A DNA stretch of 44,724 nucleotides from Streptosporangiaceae bacterium (GCA_030041195.1 JASHOI010000342.1:1-44724), one strand, 5' to 3'; counted from the first letter of the stretch, positions 14,007-22,293 are shown. Notes: generated by a model not told the origin, from the sequence alone. Translations and numbers: made by a program.

Positions 14007-16376
14007 ATGACCGGCCACCACCAGGCGAGCCCGCGGTCGCGACGACCGGGGTGGCCCAGGAGATGGACTTCGAGCATCCGGATCCGGGTGCTCGCGATCG
14101 CGTTGATCCCCAGCGTGGCCTTGCTTATCACAGGCTCGTCGGTCGCCGCGTATCTGATCTCAGAAGGTCTCTCGGCCCGCAATTTCGCCTCGCAAGTCCA
14201 CCAAGCCATCGGCCCGATCGTGCAGCTCGAGTCCGCCGAGATGCAGGAACGGACGATTAGCCTGCAAGCTGTCGGCGGCGATCCGCAGGCGCTGGCAGGC
14301 CTGCAGGCGCAATGGGATGCGACGAATGCGGCACAAAGCAACGTCAACAAAATTGCCGCTAAGGGCCAAAACATCAACCCGCGGGTGATGGCGAAAACTA
14401 TAGCTTTGGCCCATGAGCTGAACGTGCAACTGGCGCAGATGCGCCAGCTTGTGCAAACGCGCCGAGCGAGCGCCACCGAGGTTGACAGCTTTTACACTCA
14501 GATGATCAACGACGGCTCGTCGGCCCAACTGCAGTCCGCGCTGTCGGCCCCCAACTCGCAGTCTGCCGTGGATGAAACCACCACGCTCGACCTGCTCGCA
14601 GTTCCCGACCTGCACTCCCAAGTGGTTGGCCTGGGCGCGGGCTGGGCGGCGCACGGGGTGCTCAGCCCGCCAGAGCGATTGATGGTGGCGCAGTTGGTGG
14701 GCGCATACCGGAATCAGCTGCAGGAACTGGTCGCGCAGCTGACCCCCGCCGAGCAGGCCGGGTTCGGCCGGCTCGAGGCGGGGGAGGCATGGCACGTGGC
14801 CATGTCCGGTGAGGATGGTCTGATCGGAAGCGGCGAGCTGGGGATGCCGATGGCCGGCTGGCTGGCTGCCGAGGACTCGGTGTCCGCGCAGTTGCTGGGG
14901 TTGTGGGGCGATAGCTGGCGGCAGGCTGAGAGCGCCGCGATGGCTGGGGCGAACCAGACGTTGTCCCGGGCACTTCGGCTCGGCTCGCTCGTGCTCGCGC
15001 TGGCCATCGCGGCGTTCGTCGCAGCCCTCGTGCTGGCGAACCGGCTGGTGCGGCGGCTGCGCAAGCTGCGGACGAAGACCCTCGCGCTGGCCGGGGAGAC
15101 GTTGCCGTCAATGGTGGCGCGGATCGGTGGCGGTGAGCAGGTGGACGTGGAGTCGGAGCTGAGCCTGCTGGATTACGGGTCCGATGAGATCGGGCAGGTC
15201 GCCGACGCGTTCAATGCCGCGCAGCGGACGGCGGTCGCGGCGGCTGCCGCGGAGGCCAGAATCCGGGGCGGGATCAACAAGGTGTTCCTGGACATCGCCC
15301 ACCGCAGCCAGCTGGTTGTGCACCGGCAGCTGGAGCTGCTGGATGTGGCCGAGGCCCGGCAGGCCGATCCGGAGCATCTGGAGTTGCTGTTCCAGCTTGA
15401 TCATCTCGCGACCCGGGCACGGCGCAACGCGGAGAACCTGCTGATCTTGGGTGGCGGACAGCCGGGTCGTAAGTGGCGCCGCCCGGCGGCGCTCGAGGAC
15501 GTCGTGCGCAGCGCGGTGTCGGAAACCGAGCAATTCGCCCGCGTGAGCACGGTGAGGCTGCCGGGCGTGCAGGTGCTGGGCCCTGCGGTGGGCGACCTGA
15601 TACACCTGCTCGCGGAACTGGTGGACAATGCAACGACGTTCTCACCGCCGGAGTCGGCGGTGCAGGTGCACGGCAACGTTGTCGGCAAGGGCGTGGTCGT
15701 AGAGGTCGAGGACCAGGGGCTTGGGATCGTGCACGCGGAGCGGGAACGGCTCAACGAGACCCTGCGCAACCCGCTCGACTTCCAGGCGATGGCGGCCTCG
15801 CGTCAGCGGCATCTGGGCCTGTTCGTCGTCGGCATGCTGGCCCAGCGGCACGGCATCGCGGTCAGCCTGCTGGAGTCGGCCTACGGCGGGATCAAGGCGA
15901 TCGTGCTGATCCCGGCTAGTGCGCTTGAAGCGGGCGGCGGGGGCAGCGGGCCCGCGCCGGGCCTGCCCGGACAGAACGGGCGACTGCCCGCTTCCAGGAT
16001 CGCGCGGGATCGGCTGGCGCTGCCAGTCGGCGGGGACGTCGCGGACTCGCGGGCGTGGCGGGCGCTGGAGACGGCCGACTCTGGTCCGCCGTCGACCGCG
16101 CGGCCGGATGCACACGCGCCGGCCCAGGCATCGGCGCCGCCGTGGGAGAAGGCAGCTGATCCGGCGCAGAGCCCGCCGCGGCAGGGGCGGGCACCGCTAC
16201 CTCGCCGCCAACGGCAGGCCAATCTCGTGCCGGAGCTGCGGCTGGATGCCGATGGTGCCGCGAACCGCGCCGCGCCGCGGCCGTTGCGCAACCCGGAGGA
16301 GGCCCGCGGTTCGATGTCGGCGTTCCAGCGCGGAACGCGCCGGGCACGTGACTCTGCCCCTAAGCAGAACCCGTGA
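14007..16376 (+). CDS. cvnA: Conservon sensor histidine kinase-like protein with NIT domain
   Basis: The protein has about 789 residues. A basic N-terminus is followed by one membrane helix (IRVLAIALIPSVALLITG), an extracytoplasmic helical NIT (nitrate/nitrite-sensing-like) domain to about residue 325, and a second helix (LGSLVLALAIAAFVAALVLA). A HAMP-like linker, the helical FLDIAHRSQLVVHRQLELLD region and a HATPase_c domain (ELVDNATTFSPP; VEDQGLGI) come next. A long Pro/Ala-rich tail ends the protein. It matches CvnA, the membrane kinase-like part of Streptomyces conservons. ATG 14007 has AAAGG 8 bases upstream; an ATG at 13986 is also in frame. The following gene overlaps its stop. Confidence 0.88.
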   Translation: MTGHHQASPRSRRPGWPRRWTSSIRIRVLAIALIPSVALLITGSSVAAYLISEGLSARNFASQVHQAIGPIVQLESAEMQERTISLQAVGGDPQALAGLQAQWDATNAAQSNVNKIAAKGQNINPRVMAKTIALAHELNVQLAQMRQLVQTRRASATEVDSFYTQMINDGSSAQLQSALSAPNSQSAVDETTTLDLLAVPDLHSQVVGLGAGWAAHGVLSPPERLMVAQLVGAYRNQLQELVAQLTPAEQAGFGRLEAGEAWHVAMSGEDGLIGSGELGMPMAGWLAAEDSVSAQLLGLWGDSWRQAESAAMAGANQTLSRALRLGSLVLALAIAAFVAALVLANRLVRRLRKLRTKTLALAGETLPSMVARIGGGEQVDVESELSLLDYGSDEIGQVADAFNAAQRTAVAAAAAEARIRGGINKVFLDIAHRSQLVVHRQLELLDVAEARQADPEHLELLFQLDHLATRARRNAENLLILGGGQPGRKWRRPAALEDVVRSAVSETEQFARVSTVRLPGVQVLGPAVGDLIHLLAELVDNATTFSPPESAVQVHGNVVGKGVVVEVEDQGLGIVHAERERLNETLRNPLDFQAMAASRQRHLGLFVVGMLAQRHGIAVSLLESAYGGIKAIVLIPASALEAGGGGSGPAPGLPGQNGRLPASRIARDRLALPVGGDVADSRAWRALETADSGPPSTARPDAHAPAQASAPPWEKAADPAQSPPRQGRAPLPRRQRQANLVPELRLDADGAANRAAPRPLRNPEEARGSMSAFQRGTRRARDSAPKQNP

Positions 16377-16831
16377 AGACGAATGGCCAGGCGATGAACG
16401 ACGATGTAATCACGGTCGGCAAGAACGACCTGAACTGGCTGCTCGATGACCTGGTCAGGCGGCTGGCCGGCGCCGAGGACGCAATCGCGCTGTCCGGGGA
16501 CGGACTGCCGCTGGCCTGCTCGGCGAACTTGACCAGGGAAAACGCCGAGCACCTCGCGGCGATGGCCTCAGCGCTCCAATCCCTCTCGCGGGGCGTGGGC
16601 AGCCACTTCGGCAAGGGCCAGGTGCAGCAGACGGTCGTCGAGCTCGAGGCCGGGTATCTGGTCGTGACCGAGGCGGGCGACGGCGCGTGCCTGGCACTTC
16701 TCGCCTCGGTGAACGCCGACCTGGGGATGGTCGCGTACGAGCTGAACGTGATCGTGCAGCAGGTAGGCGGCACCCTGTCGGCCTGCCCGCGTGTGCTGCC
16801 TCCCGATCGCCCCGCCCGCCGAACACCATGA
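16373..16831 (+). CDS. cvnB: Roadblock/LC7 domain protein of conservon
   Basis: The protein has 152 residues from a GTG that overlaps the kinase stop as GTGA; an ATG at 16394 (MNDDVITVGKNDLNWLLDDL) is an equally plausible start. The roadblock/LC7 fold is shown by LNWLLDDLVRRLAGAEDAIALSGDGLPLA and the later VVTEAGDGACLALLASVNADLG. MglB-like proteins of this fold act as regulators or partners of small GTPases, and in conservons CvnB interacts with the other Cvn proteins at the membrane. Its stop overlaps the DUF742 start as ATGA. Confidence 0.88.
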   Translation: MKTNGQAMNDDVITVGKNDLNWLLDDLVRRLAGAEDAIALSGDGLPLACSANLTRENAEHLAAMASALQSLSRGVGSHFGKGQVQQTVVELEAGYLVVTEAGDGACLALLASVNADLGMVAYELNVIVQQVGGTLSACPRVLPPDRPARRTP

Positions 16832-17199
16832 ACGGCGGCATGTCTTTCGACGGCGACGATCCCGGGCCGCTGGTCCGCCCGTTCGCGGTGACCCGCGGTC
16901 GCACCGGCAAAGACCTGCACCGCCTTGACATCCTCACGCTGGTCATGGCCGCCCGCACGGAGGCGGACACGGCGGGGCTAGACCGGGAGTACCGGGACAT
17001 CTTGCGTTTGTGCCAGCACCGGGCGCTGTCGATTGTCGAAATCGCTGCCCGCATGAATTTGCTGCTGGCCGCCGTCAAAGTCCTTGTCGGCGACCTGATC
17101 GACGCCGGCTACCTCATCCACCGGCCGCCGCGCCCGGCCGGGGAGCGGCCCGACATCAAGCTGCTACAGGCGGTGCTCGATGGTGTTCGCAAACTCTGA
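16828..17199 (+). CDS. cvnC: DUF742 protein of conservon
   Basis: The protein has 123 residues. It shows the DUF742 pattern: PLVRPFAVTRGRT near the start, then a winged-helix-like region LCQHRALSIVEIAARMNLLLAAVKVLVGDLIDAGYL, and the usual end with ERPDIKLLQAVLDGVRKL. Members are the third component of conservons and may bind DNA or the GTPase. It overlaps cvnB by 4 bases and cvnD by 20 bases, indicating coupled translation. Confidence 0.9.
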   Translation: MNGGMSFDGDDPGPLVRPFAVTRGRTGKDLHRLDILTLVMAARTEADTAGLDREYRDILRLCQHRALSIVEIAARMNLLLAAVKVLVGDLIDAGYLIHRPPRPAGERPDIKLLQAVLDGVRKL

Positions 17200-17770
17200 C
17201 GCACGATCGCCGGACCTGGGCGATGCACGCGCGGTCAAGCTGCTGATCGCGGGCGGGTTCGGGGTCGGCAAGACGACGCTGGTCGGCGCCGTTAGTGAGA
17301 TCAAGCCGCTGCGCACCGAGGAAAGGCTGTCCGACATCGGCGCATCGATCGATGACCTCACCGGCGTCGACGGCAAGAACACCACCACCGTCGCGCTGGA
17401 TTTCGGCCGGATCACGATCAACCCCCAGATCGTGCTGTATCTGTTCGGCACCCCGGGCCAGGACCGGTTCTGGTTCATGTGGAAGGAACTGTCGACGGGC
17501 GCCCTCGGCGCCATCGTGCTCGCCGACACCCGCCGGCTCGGCGACTGCTTCGGGGCGGTCGACTTCTTTGAATCCCGCAACATCCCTTTCATCATCGCCG
17601 TGAACTGCTTCGACGGCGCCGACATCTACGACGAAGACGAGGTGCGCCAGGCGCTGGACATCGACGCTCACGTGCCAGTCCAGTTCTGCGACGCCCGGGA
17701 TCGCCGCTCGGGCAAGCAGGTGCTGGTGCGGCTGCTGGAACACCTGATGACCACCGCCTCCGCTCTGTAA
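17180..17770 (+). CDS. cvnD: Conservon GTP-binding protein
   Basis: The protein has 196 residues and is a small Ras/MglA-like GTPase. The P-loop GGFGVGKTT lies at about residues 25-33. The switch II region is LFGTPGQDRFWFMW, with the DTPGQ-like pattern read as GTPGQ. VLADTRR and VNCFDG stand where NKxD is found in other GTPases. The ATG is inside the end of cvnC. Streptomyces conservons often continue with a cytochrome P450 (cvnE). Here the cluster stops, and an IclR gene on the other strand follows after 54 bases. Confidence 0.92.
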   Translation: MVFANSDARSPDLGDARAVKLLIAGGFGVGKTTLVGAVSEIKPLRTEERLSDIGASIDDLTGVDGKNTTTVALDFGRITINPQIVLYLFGTPGQDRFWFMWKELSTGALGAIVLADTRRLGDCFGAVDFFESRNIPFIIAVNCFDGADIYDEDEVRQALDIDAHVPVQFCDARDRRSGKQVLVRLLEHLMTTASAL

Positions 17771-17824
17771 GTCCCGCGCACCGCCCGGGAAGGCACCGCC
17801 ATGCTCCACCGCCCGGTACGGTGC

Positions 17825-18619
17825 TCAGCGCGAGGCCGCGAGCCTTTCGCACACCTTCTCCGCGGCGGCGAGCGCCAGAGGGGCGAACGCGTGGACCGCC
17901 GTGAGACTGCCCATGCGGCTGGTCGGCGCGGCGATCGCCAGGGCGGCAATCGGCGTGCCAAGGTAGTCGCGCAGGACGACGCCGATGGCCGAGACCCCTT
18001 CCGAGCTCTCCTCCCAGTTGCAGGCGTAGCCCGCAGCCCGGACTTCCTCCAGGGCCGCCAGCAGACCCTGCCGCGTGGCCAGAGCACGGGGAGTGCCGCC
18101 CTTGGGAAGCTGCTCGAACGGGTAGTGGCGCTCCAGTTCCTGCAGGGGTATCGCCGCGAGTATCGCCTTGCCGATGGCAGTCGCGTGGGCCGGCTTGATT
18201 ATGCCGGTACGGTTACCCACCCGGACCGACCGCATGCTCTCGGCGCCGTCCACGAACCGCACCCAGGTGCCTTCCAGGATGGCCAGGCTGGTGGACTCTG
18301 ACGTGTCGTCGCGCAGCTCCTCCAGCACCGGCCGCACGAATTGGCGTATCTCGATGCTGCTCATCGCGGCCATCCCGACGGCATTGAGGGCCGGCCCCGG
18401 ACGGTAAGCGCCGTTCGGCCGGTCCTGCATCACGAAGCCCCGGCGGCGCAGCGCGGACAGCAGCCGGTGCGCCGTCGACCGCGCCACCCCCAGCAACTCC
18501 GCCGCCTCCGACACCCGCAGGGCCTGCCGCTCGCCGATCATCGTCAGCAGGGACAGCGCGTTGTCAACGGAGGTCAGGCCGCCGAGATCAGCTGAGTCGG
18601 AAGCGTCACGTTCAGGCAA
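17825..18619 (-). CDS. IclR family transcriptional regulator (1)
   Basis: The protein has about 264 residues from a TTG at 18619; no ATG or GTG is well placed, and longer frames run into the upstream gene. The N-terminal winged helix (about residues 15-75) contains VDNALSLLTMIGE, VSEAAELLGVARSTAHRLLSAL and RRGFVMQD. The C-terminal IclR effector domain shows VRVGNRTGIIKPAHATAIGKAILA and the late YACNWEESSEGVSAIGVVL. IclR proteins often control aromatic-acid catabolism. It lies 83 bases after the MetE-like gene on the same strand and is probably co-transcribed with it. It is the first candidate to bind the ATTCC-N7-GGAAT palindromes. Confidence 0.87.
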   Translation of the reverse strand: MPERDASDSADLGGLTSVDNALSLLTMIGERQALRVSEAAELLGVARSTAHRLLSALRRRGFVMQDRPNGAYRPGPALNAVGMAAMSSIEIRQFVRPVLEELRDDTSESTSLAILEGTWVRFVDGAESMRSVRVGNRTGIIKPAHATAIGKAILAAIPLQELERHYPFEQLPKGGTPRALATRQGLLAALEEVRAAGYACNWEESSEGVSAIGVVLRDYLGTPIAALAIAAPTSRMGSLTAVHAFAPLALAAAEKVCERLAASR

Positions 18620-18702
18620 CGTGTTCGGAATCGTAACGCGGCTTCTTCGAGCTGATGGAAAATGAGGCTGCGGGACGCCTGTCGCGCCTTGCGCTCGAGG
18701 TC

Positions 18703-19824
18703 TCAGTCGCGGTCGCCTCCCCACATCCGGCTCGCGATACGTGTCACGGTTTCCAGTTTTCCGCGCTGAGCCCGGAACGTCGCGGGGTTGCCGCCGGCAA
18801 CCGAGGCGAAGCCGCATTGGGTGCTGAGTGCCAGCTCGCCGAGCGGTTTGACCTCTGCAGCTGACCTGATCCGCGCGATGATCTCGTCTTCGTCTTCTAC
18901 GATCGCGTTCTTCGTGGTCAGGAGGCCGAGCACACAGATGGTTCCCTGCGGCACGGACCGGAGCGGGCCGAAGTCACCCGCCCGGTCGGTGTCGAATTCC
19001 AGCAGCATTACATCGACCGACAGTTCCGGGAATAGCCGTCCGGCGATCGCCGCGTAACCGCCGCTAGAGAACCAGACGCCCCCGGGGGCATTGCCACGGC
19101 ACAGGTGGATGCCCCTGGTCACGCCCGGCAGTCCCTCGAACACCGAGGAGTCCAGTGCGGCGTCGAACGCCAGCTGGGCGTCTAGGTCGTGGCCGGCCGA
19201 CCGGTGATGACTCCGGATCTCCGGATCGCACAGCGACCCGTAGTTCGGGGCGTCGAGCTGGATGTAATCGCAGCCGGAGGCGGCCAGGCGCCGGGCAGCG
19301 CCGGCGATCCAGTCGCGCACGTCGTTGAGGTACTCCTCGCAGGAGCCGTAGCCGCCGAGCGACCGGGTATCCGACCAGTAGCGCCGGTGGTAGCTGGGCG
19401 CCGGCAGGGTGTACTTGACGCGGCGGTCCGTGTTCGCGCGCAGGAACTGGTACCCGTCGTCGAGATCGCGGCCGGCCGGCAAGGCCAGCCGGCGGGTGAC
19501 GACGGGCAGGACGGTGCCGGGGTCTGTGGCCTGTTTCATGCTCGCCGGATACGAGCGCACGCCCTCGACCTCGTCGAAGCAGTCCAGCACGAACGGGCTT
19601 AGCGCCCACGCCTCCCTGCGCATCTCACCGTCGGTCACCACATCCAGCCCGGCGGATTCCTGCAGGGCTATGGCCTCGAGCACCGCGGCATCCTGCTCGC
19701 CGCGCAGTTCCCCTGCCGTGACCGTGCCCTGCCGCGCGCCCCGCATCGCCCCGAGCAAGCGCAGGGGTCGCAGCAGGCTTCCGACGTTCTCTGCCCTGGC
19801 GACGGTCTTCGCTCGCGCGTTCAC
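18703..19824 (-). CDS. MetE-like zinc-dependent methyl/alkyl transferase, stand-alone C-terminal domain
   Basis: The protein has 373 residues and matches only the catalytic C-terminal barrel of cobalamin-independent methionine synthase. It shows RAENVGSLLRP at the start, VVTDGEMRREAW, YIQLDAPNY, and the zinc site as HLCRGN (His-x-Cys) with a late Cys in STQCGFAS. Full MetE is about 750 residues, and the folate-binding N-terminal barrel is missing. Stand-alone relatives include archaeal MetE, epoxyalkane:coenzyme M transferase and proteins of unknown role. Here it is divergent from an aldolase gene in a catabolic block, so it may remove or transfer a methyl or alkyl group from a substrate rather than make methionine. 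The start is GTG, with GAAGGGA upstream. Confidence 0.75.
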   Translation of the reverse strand: MNARAKTVARAENVGSLLRPLRLLGAMRGARQGTVTAGELRGEQDAAVLEAIALQESAGLDVVTDGEMRREAWALSPFVLDCFDEVEGVRSYPASMKQATDPGTVLPVVTRRLALPAGRDLDDGYQFLRANTDRRVKYTLPAPSYHRRYWSDTRSLGGYGSCEEYLNDVRDWIAGAARRLAASGCDYIQLDAPNYGSLCDPEIRSHHRSAGHDLDAQLAFDAALDSSVFEGLPGVTRGIHLCRGNAPGGVWFSSGGYAAIAGRLFPELSVDVMLLEFDTDRAGDFGPLRSVPQGTICVLGLLTTKNAIVEDEDEIIARIRSAAEVKPLGELALSTQCGFASVAGGNPATFRAQRGKLETVTRIASRMWGGDRD

Positions 19825-20190
19825 TGAGCTTTCCCTTCAGCGGGTGACTCCGGATCCGGGAGGCCCTGGCCGACCCCGACGCGCTCGGGTCCATGGCCGG
19901 TCGGTGTCTCAGCCTCTCGGCTCCTCCGAACTCGGGCCGCCGGGCGAGTGCGCTTGCGGTCGGCCAGACTACGGCGCTGGAGAGCTGGCCGCTGACGACC
20001 CGCGATTTAGACGGATAGTAGCAATGGCCCCCTATATGAACAAAGTTTTAAGATAATTCCTTATACAGGAATTCATTCCGATGCAGTGGTCGAACGTATA
20101 ATCGACCCCGAATATAGGTTCGACGGTGGCCAGGGGCGGGCGACGTTGGTCAACTACCAGCCGAGGCCGTGTGGCGAGAGCGGGGACCGG
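19825..20190. promoter_or_regulatory. Divergent control region with ATTCC-N7-GGAAT palindrome (copy 2)
   Basis: This stretch of 366 bases separates the MetE-like gene (minus) from the aldolase gene (plus). No gene is recognised in it. The part from about 20000 to 20120 is clearly AT-rich against its surroundings. ATTCCTTATACAGGAAT at 20056-20072 repeats the arms and spacing of the site at 13583. It contains a TATACA that could serve as a -10 element, so a bound protein would cover the promoter. Confidence 0.5.
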
Positions 20191-20874
20191 ATGACGTCAT
20201 CAACGGATGAGCTCGTGGTTCAACTGCGGCCGCTCGATGTCTGTGCAGTGGCGGATGCCTGCGAGACGATTCGGCTTGAGGGCGTTGTTGCGGGCGGGCT
20301 GGCCCCTCTCTGGGAAGGCGCGCGACTAGCCGGGCGGGCCCGCACCGTGCTCTTAGTGCCCAGCACGGGGAACGTGCAAAGCGGCATCCACCTGGGAGCA
20401 CGCCTGCTGGACACGGCCACAGAGGGCGATGTCATCGTTATTGACAACGCCGGACGAACTGGGATGGGCGCCTGGGGGGGCATCTTGACCCATGCGGCGG
20501 CGCTTCGCGGCGTGGCCGGCGTCGTGATCGACGGAGCGTGCCGTGATCTCGACGAGGCACGCGACGCTGCGTTTCCCGTCTTCGCCAGAGCGACGGCGGC
20601 ACGGACGGCCCGTGGCCGCGTCGAAGAGCAGGCATTCGACATTCCGGTCCATATTGACGGTGTCACGGTCGTGCCGGGTGATCTCATCCTGGCCGATGCG
20701 AGCGGCGTTGCAGTGATCCCCGCTGCGCGTGGCGACGAGGTCCTCGCCTGCGCGTCGCGGATCTCCGAGCGCGAGGCGGAAATACGCCGCGCGCTCTCGG
20801 CGGGTAGCTCGGTGTCGACGGCAATGGGTGAGTCGTACGAACGCATGCTCAGCCCGGAGAGACGACGCTGCTGA
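20191..20874 (+). CDS. RraA-like aldolase, probable 4-hydroxy-4-methyl-2-oxoglutarate/CHA aldolase
   Basis: The protein has 227 residues. The catalytic pattern of class II HMG/CHA aldolases, Gly-x20-Arg-Asp-x2-Glu/Asp, is seen exactly: it runs from the Gly before ILTHAAALRG to CRDLDE. VPGDLILADASGVAVIPAA is the usual C-terminal family stretch. Related RraA proteins that bind RNase E lack this catalytic set. The enzyme would split 4-carboxy-4-hydroxy-2-oxoadipate to pyruvate and oxaloacetate, the last step of protocatechuate or gallate 4,5-cleavage. Dioxygenase and hydratase genes lie 3-4 kb downstream. The ATG at 20191 with GGGGACC upstream was preferred to a GTG at 20086. Confidence 0.8.
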   Translation: MTSSTDELVVQLRPLDVCAVADACETIRLEGVVAGGLAPLWEGARLAGRARTVLLVPSTGNVQSGIHLGARLLDTATEGDVIVIDNAGRTGMGAWGGILTHAAALRGVAGVVIDGACRDLDEARDAAFPVFARATAARTARGRVEEQAFDIPVHIDGVTVVPGDLILADASGVAVIPAARGDEVLACASRISEREAEIRRALSAGSSVSTAMGESYERMLSPERRRC

Positions 20875-20893
20875 CGCACGCGCCGGGCGAAGT

Positions 20894-20929
20894 GACACGC
20901 TGGTGCTCGGCCCGCCGGGCCAGCGTGTC
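20894..20929. terminator. Bidirectional terminator hairpin between aldolase and DUF3040 genes
   Basis: GACACGCTGG (20894-20903) and CCAGCGTGTC (20920-20929) form a perfect 10-bp stem with a 16-base loop that can itself pair. The hairpin sits between two convergent genes. Confidence 0.6.
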
Positions 20930-20938
20930 CCTGGCCGG

Positions 20939-21226
20939 CTAGCGGCTACGAGGCCGCGTGGTGCTCTCGGTCCGGCTCTGCTGAGCTGACGCGGGGGTGT
21001 CCATGCGGTCCAGCCAGGCGATGAACCTCGCCGTTGCCGCGCCGACCGCGTGCAGCGCCCGGCTTGGCGGATCGGCCCGCCCGGTGAGCTGCTCGCGATC
21101 GGGGATCGGCTCGCCCGCGGTCAGCCGCCCGAAGGTGGCCAGCATCGAAGCCAGGCGGGGGTCAGACCGGCTCACGCCCTTGCCGATGGTGTCCAGCTGC
21201 CGCTGCTCGCGCACGGACAGGCGCAT
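20939..21226 (-). CDS. DUF3040 domain protein
   Basis: The protein has 95 residues. It opens with MRLSVREQRQLDTIGKGVSRSDPRLASML, the typical start of DUF3040 proteins of actinomycetes. Most members have two membrane helices, but this one instead continues hydrophilic (EPIPDREQLTGRADPPSRALH) and ends basic. It may therefore be a soluble variant or use only the N-terminal module. The ATG at 21226 was chosen because GGGGAGGTG lies 6 bases upstream; a GTG at 21235 would sit inside that site. Function is unknown. Confidence 0.65.
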   Translation of the reverse strand: MRLSVREQRQLDTIGKGVSRSDPRLASMLATFGRLTAGEPIPDREQLTGRADPPSRALHAVGAATARFIAWLDRMDTPASAQQSRTESTTRPRSR

Positions 21227-21259
21227 GGCGGGCACCTCCCCAAATCCCCGGCCAATAAC

Positions 21260-21322
21260 TATCGTGTCACGACGTAATTCTTACGCGCAGACGCCGCCTG
21301 GTCAAATATCGTGACGCGATAT
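21260..21322. promoter_or_regulatory. Two related palindromic motifs upstream of the DUF3040 gene
   Basis: TATCGTGTCACGACGTAA (21260-21277) and ATATCGTGACGCGATAT (21306-21322) share TATCGTG and inverted halves. The second has perfect 6-base arms around TGACG. They lie 34-96 bases upstream of the DUF3040 start. The remaining bases to the IclR gene end (21323-21459) are GC-rich with no gene recognised. Confidence 0.35.
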
Positions 21323-21459
21323 AAGGCTGCCCTCGGCGCACCGCGGGTCACGGCGGTCGGCTCGGCGGATGCGGCCAGCTGGGCCAGCTTACGCGCCCGG
21401 CCGGCTGCGCCGGCTACGCCGGGGTGGCCGCCGGCCACGGGCCAGGAACTCATGCCCGG

Positions 21460-22293
21460 TCATTTTCCGGCTTGCTCGGTCAGCCGCCGGCTCAGGTCGG
21501 CGGCGGCGGAACGCAGATGGCCGAGAAGCTGCTCGCGCTTCTTGTCCGGCGCCCTCACCAGCGGCGAGGGCACCGTCAGCGCGGCGACAATCGTGTCCCT
21601 GGAGAACACGGCCGCGGACGCTGCCCAGATACCAGGATCAATCTCCTCCTCGCTCGTGGCCCAGCCGAGCTCCGCTGCGGTCTTCACCTCCGCACGCAGG
21701 CGCTCCGCCGCCGAGCGATCGCTCCCGGCCAGGTCGGCGAGCCGTTGCTGCAGCACATCGGGTTGCAGCGACGAAAGGAGTATGCGGGCGCTGGCGCCGC
21801 GGGTGAGCGGAAGCGGCTGTCCGGGCTCGAACGATATTCGAAGGCGGTGCCCGGACTCGATGCGATGTATGCAGACGGCGGAGCCCGCGATCAGCCGGAC
21901 CAGGATCACCGTCTCGCCGCAGGCCGCCGCGAGCGCCCGCATGACCGGATCGGCCCGCGGAATGAGCGGCTCGGACGCCTCCGCGGCCTCAGCGAGGGTG
22001 ATGAACCTGGCCGACAGGTGAAAGCCGCCCTGATCGTCCCCGACCAGCAGCCCCATGTCCCGTAGCAGGGCGATGTGCCGGTAGGCGGTGGGCAGCGGGA
22101 TGCCGGTATCCGCCGCCAGCTGGCGGGCCGACAAGGTGTGCGATTCGCGGGTGAAGGTCAGCAGCAGCTCGAGAGCACGTCGCGCGCTCTCGGCACCCGG
22201 CCGCGATTCGGCGCTTTTCACGCCGGAGGCCCTGGTCGCGGCTCGGGTGCTCCTTGACAGGGTATCGGCAGGAGCGTAGCGTTTTTCACACAA
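21460..22293 (-). CDS. IclR family transcriptional regulator (2)
   Basis: The protein has 277 residues from a TTG at 22293. A GTG at 22221 would give 253 residues and still keep the HTH. The winged helix shows ESARRALELLLTFTRE, LSARQLAADTGIPLPTAYRHIALL and GLLVGDDQGG. The effector domain contains CGETVILVRLIAGSAVCIHRIES and the late EEEIDPGIWAASAAVF. It is divergent from the ACMSD-like amidohydrolase at 22473, whose transcription it probably controls with the dioxygenase, hydratase and importer genes behind it. Paired TCACACARTGAG repeats cover its own start and promoter, suggesting autoregulation. Confidence 0.87.
   Translation of the reverse strand: MCEKRYAPADTLSRSTRAATRASGVKSAESRPGAESARRALELLLTFTRESHTLSARQLAADTGIPLPTAYRHIALLRDMGLLVGDDQGGFHLSARFITLAEAAEASEPLIPRADPVMRALAAACGETVILVRLIAGSAVCIHRIESGHRLRISFEPGQPLPLTRGASARILLSSLQPDVLQQRLADLAGSDRSAAERLRAEVKTAAELGWATSEEEIDPGIWAASAAVFSRDTIVAALTVPSPLVRAPDKKREQLLGHLRSAAADLSRRLTEQAGK

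Noticed and set aside
19825..20000. Coding-like stretch (for example ALADPDALGSMAGRC) upstream of the MetE-like gene
   Set aside because: It lacks a start codon with SD and a recognisable domain, and ends at paired TAG stops; too weak to call a gene or remnant.
20191..20874. Ribonuclease E inhibitor RraA
   Set aside because: The complete catalytic aldolase motif and the ring-cleavage gene neighbours favour an HMG/CHA aldolase.
21323..21459. Short open frames on both strands between the DUF3040 and IclR genes
   Set aside because: No start signal or family pattern; the sequence is dominated by short GCCGGCT-type repeats.
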